From the IMG/VR virus record IMGVR_UViG_3300011115_000233, positions 1 through 64,000 of that record: a stretch of DNA of 64,000 nt, one strand, 5' to 3'. The translations under genes and the position numbers were made by a program. The notes beneath the pieces are model-generated. The model had not been told where the DNA came from, ran no database searches, and worked only from the letters and a program-made list of their open reading frames with translations. Source of the stretch: a virus. This document shows, one piece after another, positions 45,137 to 52,418 of the stretch; within the stretch, counting starts at the first letter, position 1; each line of letters begins with the position of its first letter.

Positions 45137-45808
45137 ATGACAGCGTGGTCCTATAGTAGCATTAAGACCTTCGACCAGTGCCCGAAGAAGTACTTTCACC
45201 TTAAGGTTGTAAAGGACGTTAAGGATACGCCGGGAGAGGCTGCTGACTATGGGACCGCAGTCCATGAAGCTGCCGAGTTGTTCATCAAAGATGGCACCCC
45301 GATACCGGCTAAGTTTGGTTACATGAAACCCATCGTGGAGTCTCTTGCCGGTATCGACGGTGAAAAGTACACCGAGTTGAAGCTGGGTGTCACCAAGACG
45401 GATGCTGGTTACGAGCCGTGCAGCTTCTTCGCCAAGAATGTCTGGTGGCGTGGCATCGTCGATCTGGTCATCATCAATGGGCACAAGGCTTACATGGTGG
45501 ACTACAAGACGGGTAAGAGCGCTAAGTATGCTGATACCAAGCAGCTTGACCTGATGGCGGGCGCGTTGTTCGTGCATTATCCGGGACTTAAAGTGATTAA
45601 GTCTGCTCTAGCATATGTAGTGAGCAACGAATTTATCAGAAAGGTCCATGTCCGAGAGGAGATGGATACATACCTAACCGTGTTCGCCGACGAACTGGGC
45701 CGCTTGGAACATGCCGAACTCAGTGGCGTGTGGAACCCCAAGAGTGGCCCTTTATGTGGCTGGTGCCCTGTGGTAGAATGCGAACACCACCGCCCACGGA
45801 GACGATAA
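45137..45808 (+). CDS. Cas4/RecB-like PD-(D/E)XK exonuclease with Fe-S cysteines
   Basis: A 223-residue protein. AVHEAAELF (about residue 42, catalytic-region His), RGIVDLV with Asp about 105, and VDYKTG with Asp/Lys about 121-123 fit the RecB-type nuclease core. CPKKYF with Cys15 and the C-terminal CGWCPVVEC (Cys207, 210, 215) give four Cys in the Cas4/AddB iron-sulfur spacing. Such phage enzymes act in 5' end processing and recombination. It lies directly between a DNA-binding protein and the helicase gene. Confidence 0.85.
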   Translation: MTAWSYSSIKTFDQCPKKYFHLKVVKDVKDTPGEAADYGTAVHEAAELFIKDGTPIPAKFGYMKPIVESLAGIDGEKYTELKLGVTKTDAGYEPCSFFAKNVWWRGIVDLVIINGHKAYMVDYKTGKSAKYADTKQLDLMAGALFVHYPGLKVIKSALAYVVSNEFIRKVHVREEMDTYLTVFADELGRLEHAELSGVWNPKSGPLCGWCPVVECEHHRPRRR

Positions 45809-46086
45809 TGGCCCGCGACTATAAGAAGGAAGCCAAGTACGAAGCCCAGCCACAGCAGGTGAAGAACCGCGTGGCGCGCAACGCAGCACGGCGCAAGCTT
45901 ATGAAGGAAGGCAAGGTTCACAAGGGCGACGGCATGGATGTCGCGCACGTAAAAGCTTTCGATAAGGGTGGTAGCAATAAGAACGGAGTGCGTGTAGAAA
46001 GCGCCTCAGCCAACCGCTCGTTCAAACGGGACAGCAAGAAGAACCTTGTGTCTGAAACCAGCAAGCGGGAACGCAAAAAGAAGTAA
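45808..46086 (+). CDS. HNH-like basic protein (divergent)
   Basis: A 92-residue, very basic protein from ATG 45808 (TAATG coupling to the nuclease gene). The RNAARRKLMKEGKVHKGDGMD and VAHVKAFDKGGSNKNGVRVES, then ANRSFKRD order resembles small phage HNH proteins, where D-H-K and N-x-x-N occur. Here the first Asp-His pair reads Ala-His, so catalysis may be altered. Could be a DNA-binding relic or a minimal nuclease. Confidence 0.6.
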   Translation: MARDYKKEAKYEAQPQQVKNRVARNAARRKLMKEGKVHKGDGMDVAHVKAFDKGGSNKNGVRVESASANRSFKRDSKKNLVSETSKRERKKK

Positions 46087-46106
46087 CTCATAGGTGGAGA
46101 TACACC

Positions 46107-47657
46107 GTGCAAATTATAGATAACAAAGCGCTGGTCGTAGAGACCAGCAACCCAAGCCTAATTACCCAGAGCATCCAGAAAAGCACGATAATCGGGGAAA
46201 ACCAAGTGGCCGTCAGGTGGGGGCTGCAAGAAGTGCAGACCCTTGCTAACCTAGGTTACAAGGACGCCCCGTCGCCTATCAAGCGTGACTATAAGTGGAC
46301 CGGCAAGCATACGCCGTTCGCGCACCAAGAGACCACCTCATCCTTCCTTACAGCTAACAAGCGGGCCTTCTGCTTCAACGAGCAGGGTACGGGTAAGACG
46401 GCCTCAGTCATCTGGGCAGCGGACTATCTGATGAAGCTGGGTAAGATTAAGCGCGTCCTCGTGCTATGCCCTCTGTCGATCATGAAGTCCGCATGGCAGC
46501 GCGACCTGTTTACTTTCGCCATGCACCGCTCATGCAGTGTGGCTCATGGGGATGCCAAGGCCCGCAAGAAGATCATTGAGGCCGGTTCCGACTTCGTCAT
46601 CCTAAACTTTGATGGTCTAGCTATCGTAGAGGATGTGATCCGTGACGGCGACTTTGACCTGATCGTAGTGGATGAGGCTAACGCCTACAAGAACGCACAG
46701 ACCAATCGCTGGAAGGTGCTGGCTCGTATGGTGAAGGACCTTGACCCTTACCTGTGGATGCTAACGGGTACACCCGCAGCACAAAGTCCTGTAGATGCCT
46801 TTGGTCTGGCAAAGCTGGTTAATCCCAACAACTGCCCAAGCTACTACGGCCTGTTCCGCGATCAAGTCATGTTTAAGGTGACCCAGTTCAAATGGGCACC
46901 GAAGCCCAATTCAGATCGTGTCGTCCACCGTGTGTTGCAACCTGCTATCCGGTTTGAGAAGAAGGACTGCCTTGATCTACCGGAGGTCACGTTCACTGAG
47001 CGCGAGGCACCGCTTACAGCGCAGCAGAATAAGTACTACCTGCAACTTAAGAATGAGATGCTGATTGAGGCAGGCGGCGAAGAGATTAGTGCCGTCAATG
47101 CAGCAGTCAAGATCAATAAGCTGCTCCAGATCAGCGGAGGTGCGGTCTATTCAGATACTGGAGAAGTCATTGAGTTTGATGTCTCCAACCGCCTGAACGT
47201 GGTGCTGGAGGTCATTGAGGAGGCTGCAAACAAGGTGCTGGTCTTCGTGCCCTTCACGCACACCATCGAACTGTTGCGCGCCAAGATAGAGAAGGCTGGT
47301 GTCACCTGCGATGTCATCAATGGTAAGGTGCCACTGAATAAGCGGTCTGAGATCGTCGATAACTTCCAGACTCGCAAAGACCCGCATGTGCTTATCATCC
47401 AGCCACAGGCTGCATCGCACGGGCTTACGCTTACGGCAGCAGATACAATCATCTGGTACGCCCCGGTAACGAGTGTTGAGACCTACCTACAAGCCAACGC
47501 CCGTATCAACCGTCCGGGCCAGAAAAATGCAATGACCATCGTGCACATCCGTGGCAGCGAAGTGGAGGACCGCCTGTTCTCCATGCTGCGGGGCAACATA
47601 AAAAACCACGAAAAGATTATTGATCTGTACCGGCAGATGATGATTGATGCTGCTTGA
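46107..47657 (+). CDS. SNF2-type DNA helicase/ATPase
   Basis: A 516-residue protein starting GTG 46107 after GGTGGAG. Walker A NEQGTGKTAS (about residues 90-99), a DEAN box in VVDEANAYK (about 187-195), motif III MLTGTPAAQS (about 216-225) and C-terminal motifs with IIWYAPV, QANARINRPGQKN (about 470-485) define a superfamily 2 Snf2-like helicase. Phages use such proteins for fork remodelling or to displace bound proteins. The C-terminal part ends before the promoter-like TTGACA at 47654. Confidence 0.9.
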   Translation: MQIIDNKALVVETSNPSLITQSIQKSTIIGENQVAVRWGLQEVQTLANLGYKDAPSPIKRDYKWTGKHTPFAHQETTSSFLTANKRAFCFNEQGTGKTASVIWAADYLMKLGKIKRVLVLCPLSIMKSAWQRDLFTFAMHRSCSVAHGDAKARKKIIEAGSDFVILNFDGLAIVEDVIRDGDFDLIVVDEANAYKNAQTNRWKVLARMVKDLDPYLWMLTGTPAAQSPVDAFGLAKLVNPNNCPSYYGLFRDQVMFKVTQFKWAPKPNSDRVVHRVLQPAIRFEKKDCLDLPEVTFTEREAPLTAQQNKYYLQLKNEMLIEAGGEEISAVNAAVKINKLLQISGGAVYSDTGEVIEFDVSNRLNVVLEVIEEAANKVLVFVPFTHTIELLRAKIEKAGVTCDVINGKVPLNKRSEIVDNFQTRKDPHVLIIQPQAASHGLTLTAADTIIWYAPVTSVETYLQANARINRPGQKNAMTIVHIRGSEVEDRLFSMLRGNIKNHEKIIDLYRQMMIDAA

Positions 47658-47681
47658 CATTGTCAAATAGCATTGTAAGAA
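47654..47681 (+). promoter_or_regulatory. Promoter-like site overlapping the helicase stop
   Basis: TTGACA (47654-47659), then ATTGTAAGAATAC, with TAAGAA 16 bases after the -35. It shares the TGTAAGA word with P2, P3 and the candidate origin. TTGACATTGTCAA is also a 13-base palindrome. It may drive the 47708-52340 genes. Confidence 0.45.
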
Positions 47682-47707
47682 TACCGGTGTCTAATAAGGA
47701 GCAACCT

Positions 47708-48112
47708 ATGATTACAGACAAATCCGTTGAGGATATGGTGGCTGCGTATCGCAAGATACGTGATGCTATATCGGAGAAAGAAGAGGCCCACAAAGCAGAC
47801 GTATCTGGACTGCGTGAGCAACTCGATGTTGTCAGCGATGCACTGCTGGGGATTTGTAATTCCCTCCAAGCTGACAGCCTACGCACAGCGGCGGGTACAG
47901 TTAGCCGCCGTGTTACTACCCGTTATTGGACCACTGACTGGGAGAGGATGTATGAGTTCATTCGTGAGAATGACGTACCGTTTCTCCTTGAGCAGCGCAT
48001 CCATAACGGTAATATGAAGCAGTTTCTGGACGATAACCCAGAGATGCTTCCGGTCGGTCTTCAAGCTGATCGCAAGTTCGTCGTCCAAGTCCGTAAACCA
48101 ACAGCAAAGTAA
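47708..48112 (+). CDS. Coiled-coil phage protein, Gp157-like candidate
   Basis: A 134-residue protein from ATG 47708 after TAAGGAGCAACCT. The N-terminal half is helical (VAAYRKIRDAISEKEEAHK, then SLREQL type repeats). The second half has TAAGTVSRRVTTRYWTTDWE and a short FLLEQRIHNGNMKQFL segment. This order (coiled coil, then TxxG-T-x-x-x-T-x-W) matches a family of phage proteins related to Gp157 that sit next to ssDNA-binding proteins. Role unknown. Confidence 0.65.
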   Translation: MITDKSVEDMVAAYRKIRDAISEKEEAHKADVSGLREQLDVVSDALLGICNSLQADSLRTAAGTVSRRVTTRYWTTDWERMYEFIRENDVPFLLEQRIHNGNMKQFLDDNPEMLPVGLQADRKFVVQVRKPTAK

Positions 48113-48124
48113 GGGGATATACCC

Positions 48125-49024
48125 ATGTCAAACGAAGTTTCTATCTTTAAGCAGTCCGGTGCCGTCTCGACGGCGGGTAAACGTGAACTCAGCGAACTCG
48201 CTAAGTCACTCGCATCTAGTGGCACCACTTCCCGCCGTATCCAGACCAACACCAATGGCACGTTCAAGCGTCTCATCAACGGTGAGCAGGTCGGCAATGC
48301 CGTCCGTGGTGACATCAACGTCATCATCATTCACGCGCTGCCCAAGGTAAGCCGTGTGTTCTACGCTGGGGCTTATGACCCTAATGCAAAGCCCACCCTG
48401 CCCGATTGCTGGTCCAACGGCGGTGATAAACCCGAAGCATCTGCGGGCAACAAGCAATCCTCTAGCTGCGCAACATGCGAGATGAACGTAGTAGGCTCGG
48501 GCCAGAATGGTAAGGGTCGCGCTTGCCGCTTCCAGCGCCGCATCGCAGTTATGCTCGAAGGCGATATGACTGGTGAAGTCTACCAGTTCAACGTGCCAGC
48601 TAAGTCGCTGTTCGGTAAGGGCACTGGCAACGTGCACCCATTCGAAAGCTATGTGAAGTACCTGCTCGGACATCACGAAAGCCCAGATACGGTGGTCACC
48701 AACATCAGCTACGACTTGAACGCTGACTCTATGGAACTTCTCTTCACGCCTATCCGTGGTCTGAACGACGATGAGTATGCTCTCGTGAAGGAAGCGCAGA
48801 AGGACCCAGCTACAAAGCGTCTGTGCGAACTGACCGTAGCCGCACAGGATGGGGCCAAGAAGCAGCAGGCGGCACCTGCCCCTGCCCCGCAGGTCACTCG
48901 TTCGGATGAACCCGACGAAGAGATCGAAGAACCCAAAAAGCGTGTTGCACCTAAGGCCGAAACTGTGGCACCTTCGGCAAGCCTCGCGTCTGTTATCAGC
49001 GCATGGGGCGATGGGGACGACTAA
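48125..49024 (+). CDS. Candidate phage ssDNA-binding protein
   Basis: A 299-residue protein with a beta-rich body and an acidic C-terminal tail (EEIEEPKKRVAPKAE then LASVISAWGDGDD). A zinc-like set (SCATCEMNV and GRACRFQRR) lies near residues 115-140. Acidic tails of this kind are found in phage SSBs such as T7 gp2.5, where they bind replication partners. It follows the Gp157-like gene and precedes a regulator and the primase. Assignment by context and tail, moderate certainty. Confidence 0.6.
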   Translation: MSNEVSIFKQSGAVSTAGKRELSELAKSLASSGTTSRRIQTNTNGTFKRLINGEQVGNAVRGDINVIIIHALPKVSRVFYAGAYDPNAKPTLPDCWSNGGDKPEASAGNKQSSSCATCEMNVVGSGQNGKGRACRFQRRIAVMLEGDMTGEVYQFNVPAKSLFGKGTGNVHPFESYVKYLLGHHESPDTVVTNISYDLNADSMELLFTPIRGLNDDEYALVKEAQKDPATKRLCELTVAAQDGAKKQQAAPAPAPQVTRSDEPDEEIEEPKKRVAPKAETVAPSASLASVISAWGDGDD

Positions 49025-49257
49025 TGAGTTACGGCTACAGCGTTAAGCTGGTAGAAGCCAATCAACAGGCTGACGAGGCGCACTTGGGGGTGCAGCTAGG
49101 GAGGAAGTGCATTGAGCATGGTATCCCTGTGAGCAAAGCTGCCGATGACCTCGGTGCTACTCGTCAGACTGTATACAACTGGTTCTGTGGGGGTAGCATC
49201 CCACAGGGCGAGTTCGTTGGGCTGATCCATAATTACATCGCTCAACTGCCTAATTGA
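49024..49257 (+). CDS. HTH regulator, 77 residues
   Basis: ATG 49024 overlaps the previous stop (TAATG). The product has a Cro-like helix-turn-helix in GIPVSKAADDLGATRQTVYN, with VYNWFCGGSIPQGEF. Small Cro-type proteins bind operators as dimers. It is the second candidate, with the RHH-like protein at 38467, for recognising the 13-base palindromes. Confidence 0.65.
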   Translation: MSYGYSVKLVEANQQADEAHLGVQLGRKCIEHGIPVSKAADDLGATRQTVYNWFCGGSIPQGEFVGLIHNYIAQLPN

Positions 49258-49312
49258 GCCTCCCAAGATGTAAGTTAATGGGCGGGTAAACCCCGCAACA
49301 GAGAGTGATGCC

Positions 49313-52165
49313 ATGGAGAACTTCGACCTATTATCCACTGTACAGCCACCTGATGGGTGGTTCGCAATCGTGGGTATCAAGGATGATATCGTAAAACAGA
49401 CACTGGTTCAGACCCGCGAGGAAGCCGACCGTGTTGTAACCCAGTATCTAGCCCAAGAGCGTAACGTGTTCTTCGGGGTGGCTAAGTATAAGACCGATGC
49501 CGGTCGCACCAAGGATAACGTCCAGTCGCTTCGCGCCTTATGGCTCGACATTGATTGTGGTGAAGCCAAGGCTAAGCCGAATGAGAAGACCGGACGCCCA
49601 GATGGCTATGCCACGCAGCGTGATGGTGCCGTTGCACTGCTTGAGTTCCGCAACCTTGTCGGTCTACCCAAGCCTATCATCGTAAGTTCAGGACGCGGCA
49701 TACACGCATACTGGGCGCTTGATCGGGACGTAACCCGTGAAGAGTGGGAGCCTGCATCCGAGCGGCTACGTGACCTGTGCTATACCCATAACTTCTACGT
49801 GGACCCAGCCGTATTTGATGCGGCGCGCATCCTGCGTGTGCCCGGCACTTTGAACTTTAAGGATGATCCTCCTAAGCCAGTAGAGGTAGCCCGACCCGCT
49901 GACCCAGTTAACTTCGAAGAGATCGTCAAGATTTTGGGTGTCAAACAGACGGCACCTAAGGAGAAGTGGGAGCCGACAGAACTTGGTAAGGCTATGATGG
50001 CCAGCACCCAGTTCAACTTCAGCAAGATCATGCAGCGCAGCGCCAAGGGCGATGGCTGTAACCAGCTTCTTCATGCCTATACCAACCGAGCCACGCTGGA
50101 CTATTACGACTGGTTCCACGCTATCTCGGTCGCCGCCATGTGCGAAGATGCGGACAAAGCGGTGCATATGATGTCCGATGGACACGCAGGATATGACCGT
50201 GACACAGTGGATGCCAAGGTAGCCACCATCAGGGGCGCAACTAGCTGCGCCAAGTTCGAGGGTAAAAACCCACCCTTGTGCCAAGGCTGTAAGTGGAAAG
50301 GGCAGATACTAGGCCCGAAATACCTAGGGAAAATTGTTAAGGAAGCGTCCTCCGAACTCGTTGATGTCATTCTAGATACGCCAGAAGGACCAAGGTCGGA
50401 GACGCTCACGATACCACAATACCCATTCCCTTATTTTCGCGGTGAGGGTGGGGGTATCTGGCGCAAAGGCGTAAAGGGGGAGGACGGTACTGAGGCAGAC
50501 CCTACCCTCGTGTACCCTTATGATTTTTATGCTCTCAAACGTATGAAGGACGCGAAAAATGGTGAAATCATCGTCTTCCGTCGCCATCTACCACAGGATG
50601 GTGTGGAAGACTTCTTGGTGCCTCTCAATGAGGTAACGTCCAAAGACATGCTTCGTAAGGCTATCTCTACCTACAGCATCGTTGCTGCGGGTAAGACCTT
50701 CGACGTGCTGATGGACTACACCCTCAAATCAGTAATCAAAATGCAAGACAAAAGGAAAATGGAAATAATGCGTAACCAATTCGGATGGGCTGACAATCAC
50801 AGCAAGTTTATCATCGGAGATCAGGAGATCAGCAAGGACGGGGTGCTCTATAGTCCTCCGTCGAACATCACGGCCAACATGGCAAAGCAGATGGGTCCTG
50901 TAGGCTCACTGGATAAGTGGAAGGAAGTCTGGGCACTCTATGGGCGTCCGGGCATGGAAGGCCACGCATTCGCCGCCTTGAGCGCATTTGGTGCGCCTCT
51001 GCTTCGTTTCCTGCGTCAGACAGGTGCAGCTATTAACCTTGTTAGCCCTGAGAGCGGCACGGGTAAGACCACCGCCCTGCGTATGGCCATGAGCGTATAC
51101 GGACACCCCACGGAACTCATCGCCAAGAAGGCGGACACTCTGAACGCTAAGATGCAGTGGCTAGCCATCATGCGTAACCTGCCGTTCTGTGTGGACGAAA
51201 TCACCAACATGCCAGCGGAAGAGTTCTCCGAACTGGTCTACGGTATGTCCCAAGGTAAGGGCAAAGAGCGCATGACAGCGGGGGGCAATGAACTCCGCAT
51301 CAACGACACGACATGGCAGACAATCTCGCTCTGCTCGTCCAACGCTTCCTTCTACGAGAAGCTGACCACCTTGAAAGGCTCACCGGATGGGGAAATGATG
51401 CGTCTCATCGAGTACCGTATTCGCCCCACGGATGCGATCCCGACGGATGTTGGCAAGGCTATGTTCGACCAGCAGCTTATGGAGAACTACGGCCACGCAG
51501 GTCCTATCTTCATCAAGTACGTACTGGAGAACTTGGAAGAGATTGAGGAAGCCTGCATGACGCTCCAAGCCCGTCTGGACCGTGAGTTGCAGTTGACGCA
51601 GCGTGAGCGCTTCTGGTCTGCGGGTGTGGCGGCTAACCTCACTGCTGGCTTCGTGGCCAAGATGCTCGGCCTTATCGACTGGGATATGAACCGCCTCTAC
51701 CAGTGGGCTTGCAGCATGGTTGTCGGTCTGCGTGAGGAAATCGAAGCGCCAGCCACCAACACGGCCCAGATCATCGGTGACTTCATCAACCGCTACATGC
51801 AGAACATCCTCGTCGTTGACGACGTAGTGGACCAGCGGAGCAACATGCAGACCATCCCGCGTATGGAGCCACGTGGGGAACTGGTGATCCGCTACGAGCC
51901 AGACACCAAGCTGATGTTCATCGCAGCCAAGAAGTTCAAGGAATACTGCGTTACCTACCAGATCAACTACAAGGAAACGCTAAAGAAGCTAAAGAACGAA
52001 GGCGTCTTCCTGCGCTCTGACGTCAAGCGTATGACCAAGGGCATGAAGATCACTACCACTGGTGTGCAGGCGCTCATCTTCGATACGTCCATCGGTGGCT
52101 TCCTCGACATAGCCAACATCATCCCAGAAAAATCCGAGACAACTGATGTTGGTGGAGGGAGTTAG
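49313..52165 (+). CDS. Primase-polymerase (AEP) fused to DUF927-like ATPase
   Basis: A 950-residue replication protein. N-terminal AEP-type primase: RALWLDIDCGEAK (about residues 72-84, catalytic Asp-x-Asp), SGRGIHAYWALDRD (about 125-138), and FDAARILRVPGTLNFK (about 168-183). A PriCT-like linker contains CNQLLHAYTNRA. The C-terminal ATPase has NLVSPESGTGKTTAL (about 576-590) and LPFCVDEITNM (about 622-632), matching DUF927-type helicases, then a long alpha-helical tail. It would prime and unwind DNA ahead of the family A polymerase. A one-mismatch palindrome (51033-51045) overlaps the Walker A region. Confidence 0.9.
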   Translation: MENFDLLSTVQPPDGWFAIVGIKDDIVKQTLVQTREEADRVVTQYLAQERNVFFGVAKYKTDAGRTKDNVQSLRALWLDIDCGEAKAKPNEKTGRPDGYATQRDGAVALLEFRNLVGLPKPIIVSSGRGIHAYWALDRDVTREEWEPASERLRDLCYTHNFYVDPAVFDAARILRVPGTLNFKDDPPKPVEVARPADPVNFEEIVKILGVKQTAPKEKWEPTELGKAMMASTQFNFSKIMQRSAKGDGCNQLLHAYTNRATLDYYDWFHAISVAAMCEDADKAVHMMSDGHAGYDRDTVDAKVATIRGATSCAKFEGKNPPLCQGCKWKGQILGPKYLGKIVKEASSELVDVILDTPEGPRSETLTIPQYPFPYFRGEGGGIWRKGVKGEDGTEADPTLVYPYDFYALKRMKDAKNGEIIVFRRHLPQDGVEDFLVPLNEVTSKDMLRKAISTYSIVAAGKTFDVLMDYTLKSVIKMQDKRKMEIMRNQFGWADNHSKFIIGDQEISKDGVLYSPPSNITANMAKQMGPVGSLDKWKEVWALYGRPGMEGHAFAALSAFGAPLLRFLRQTGAAINLVSPESGTGKTTALRMAMSVYGHPTELIAKKADTLNAKMQWLAIMRNLPFCVDEITNMPAEEFSELVYGMSQGKGKERMTAGGNELRINDTTWQTISLCSSNASFYEKLTTLKGSPDGEMMRLIEYRIRPTDAIPTDVGKAMFDQQLMENYGHAGPIFIKYVLENLEEIEEACMTLQARLDRELQLTQRERFWSAGVAANLTAGFVAKMLGLIDWDMNRLYQWACSMVVGLREEIEAPATNTAQIIGDFINRYMQNILVVDDVVDQRSNMQTIPRMEPRGELVIRYEPDTKLMFIAAKKFKEYCVTYQINYKETLKKLKNEGVFLRSDVKRMTKGMKITTTGVQALIFDTSIGGFLDIANIIPEKSETTDVGGGS

Positions 52166-52340
52166 TTATAACGTAAACTGGAAAACATTCAGGCGGGGGA
52201 CGTCCATCTTCGTCCCCTGCTTGGACCCTAGACGCGCCAAGGCACAAGTCCTTGTGGTCACCAACCGCCTCCGCATCAAGATATTGACAAAAGTTGTCAT
52301 CGAGGATGGGATTAGGGGTTTACGTATTTGGTCAATATGA
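52146..52340 (+). CDS. Small conserved phage protein, 64 residues
   Basis: Starts at ATG 52146, overlapping the primase end by 20 bases; no later start fits. The product MLVEGVSYNVNWKTFRRGTS... has FRRGTSIFVPCLDPRRAK and a terminal VIEDGIRGLRIW. This pattern (W-x-x-F-x-x-G-x-S-x-F-x-P-C-L-D) belongs to a common phage small-protein family of unknown function that I recognise. Last gene of the early block. Confidence 0.7.
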   Translation: MLVEGVSYNVNWKTFRRGTSIFVPCLDPRRAKAQVLVVTNRLRIKILTKVVIEDGIRGLRIWSI

Positions 52341-52385
52341 TACTAATTGGAACGGAAGTTTGCTCCTTCCGGTTAGGCATCACTC

Positions 52386-52415
52386 GGCCCCCACCTCTCC
52401 GGTGGGGGCCTTTTT
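52386..52415 (+). terminator. Rho-independent terminator between convergent blocks
   Basis: GGCCCCCACC-TCTCC-GGTGGGGGCC followed by TTTTT and more T's. On the minus strand no T-run follows the stem, so it mainly stops rightward transcription before the leftward late genes. Confidence 0.92.
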
Positions 52416-52418
52416 CTT

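Noticed and set aside
46232-46258. CTAAC-CTAG-GTTAC in the helicase gene as another palindrome site
   Set aside because: Four-base spacer and a mismatched last base; it does not match the three-base-spacer pattern.
28029-52340. Lysogeny module (integrase, excisionase, CI-type repressor)
   Set aside because: No tyrosine or serine recombinase pattern in any frame; the small HTH and RHH genes alone do not show temperate life.
28029-52340. T7-type single-subunit RNA polymerase
   Set aside because: No candidate of about 800 residues with its motifs in the early block; bacterial-type promoters are used instead.
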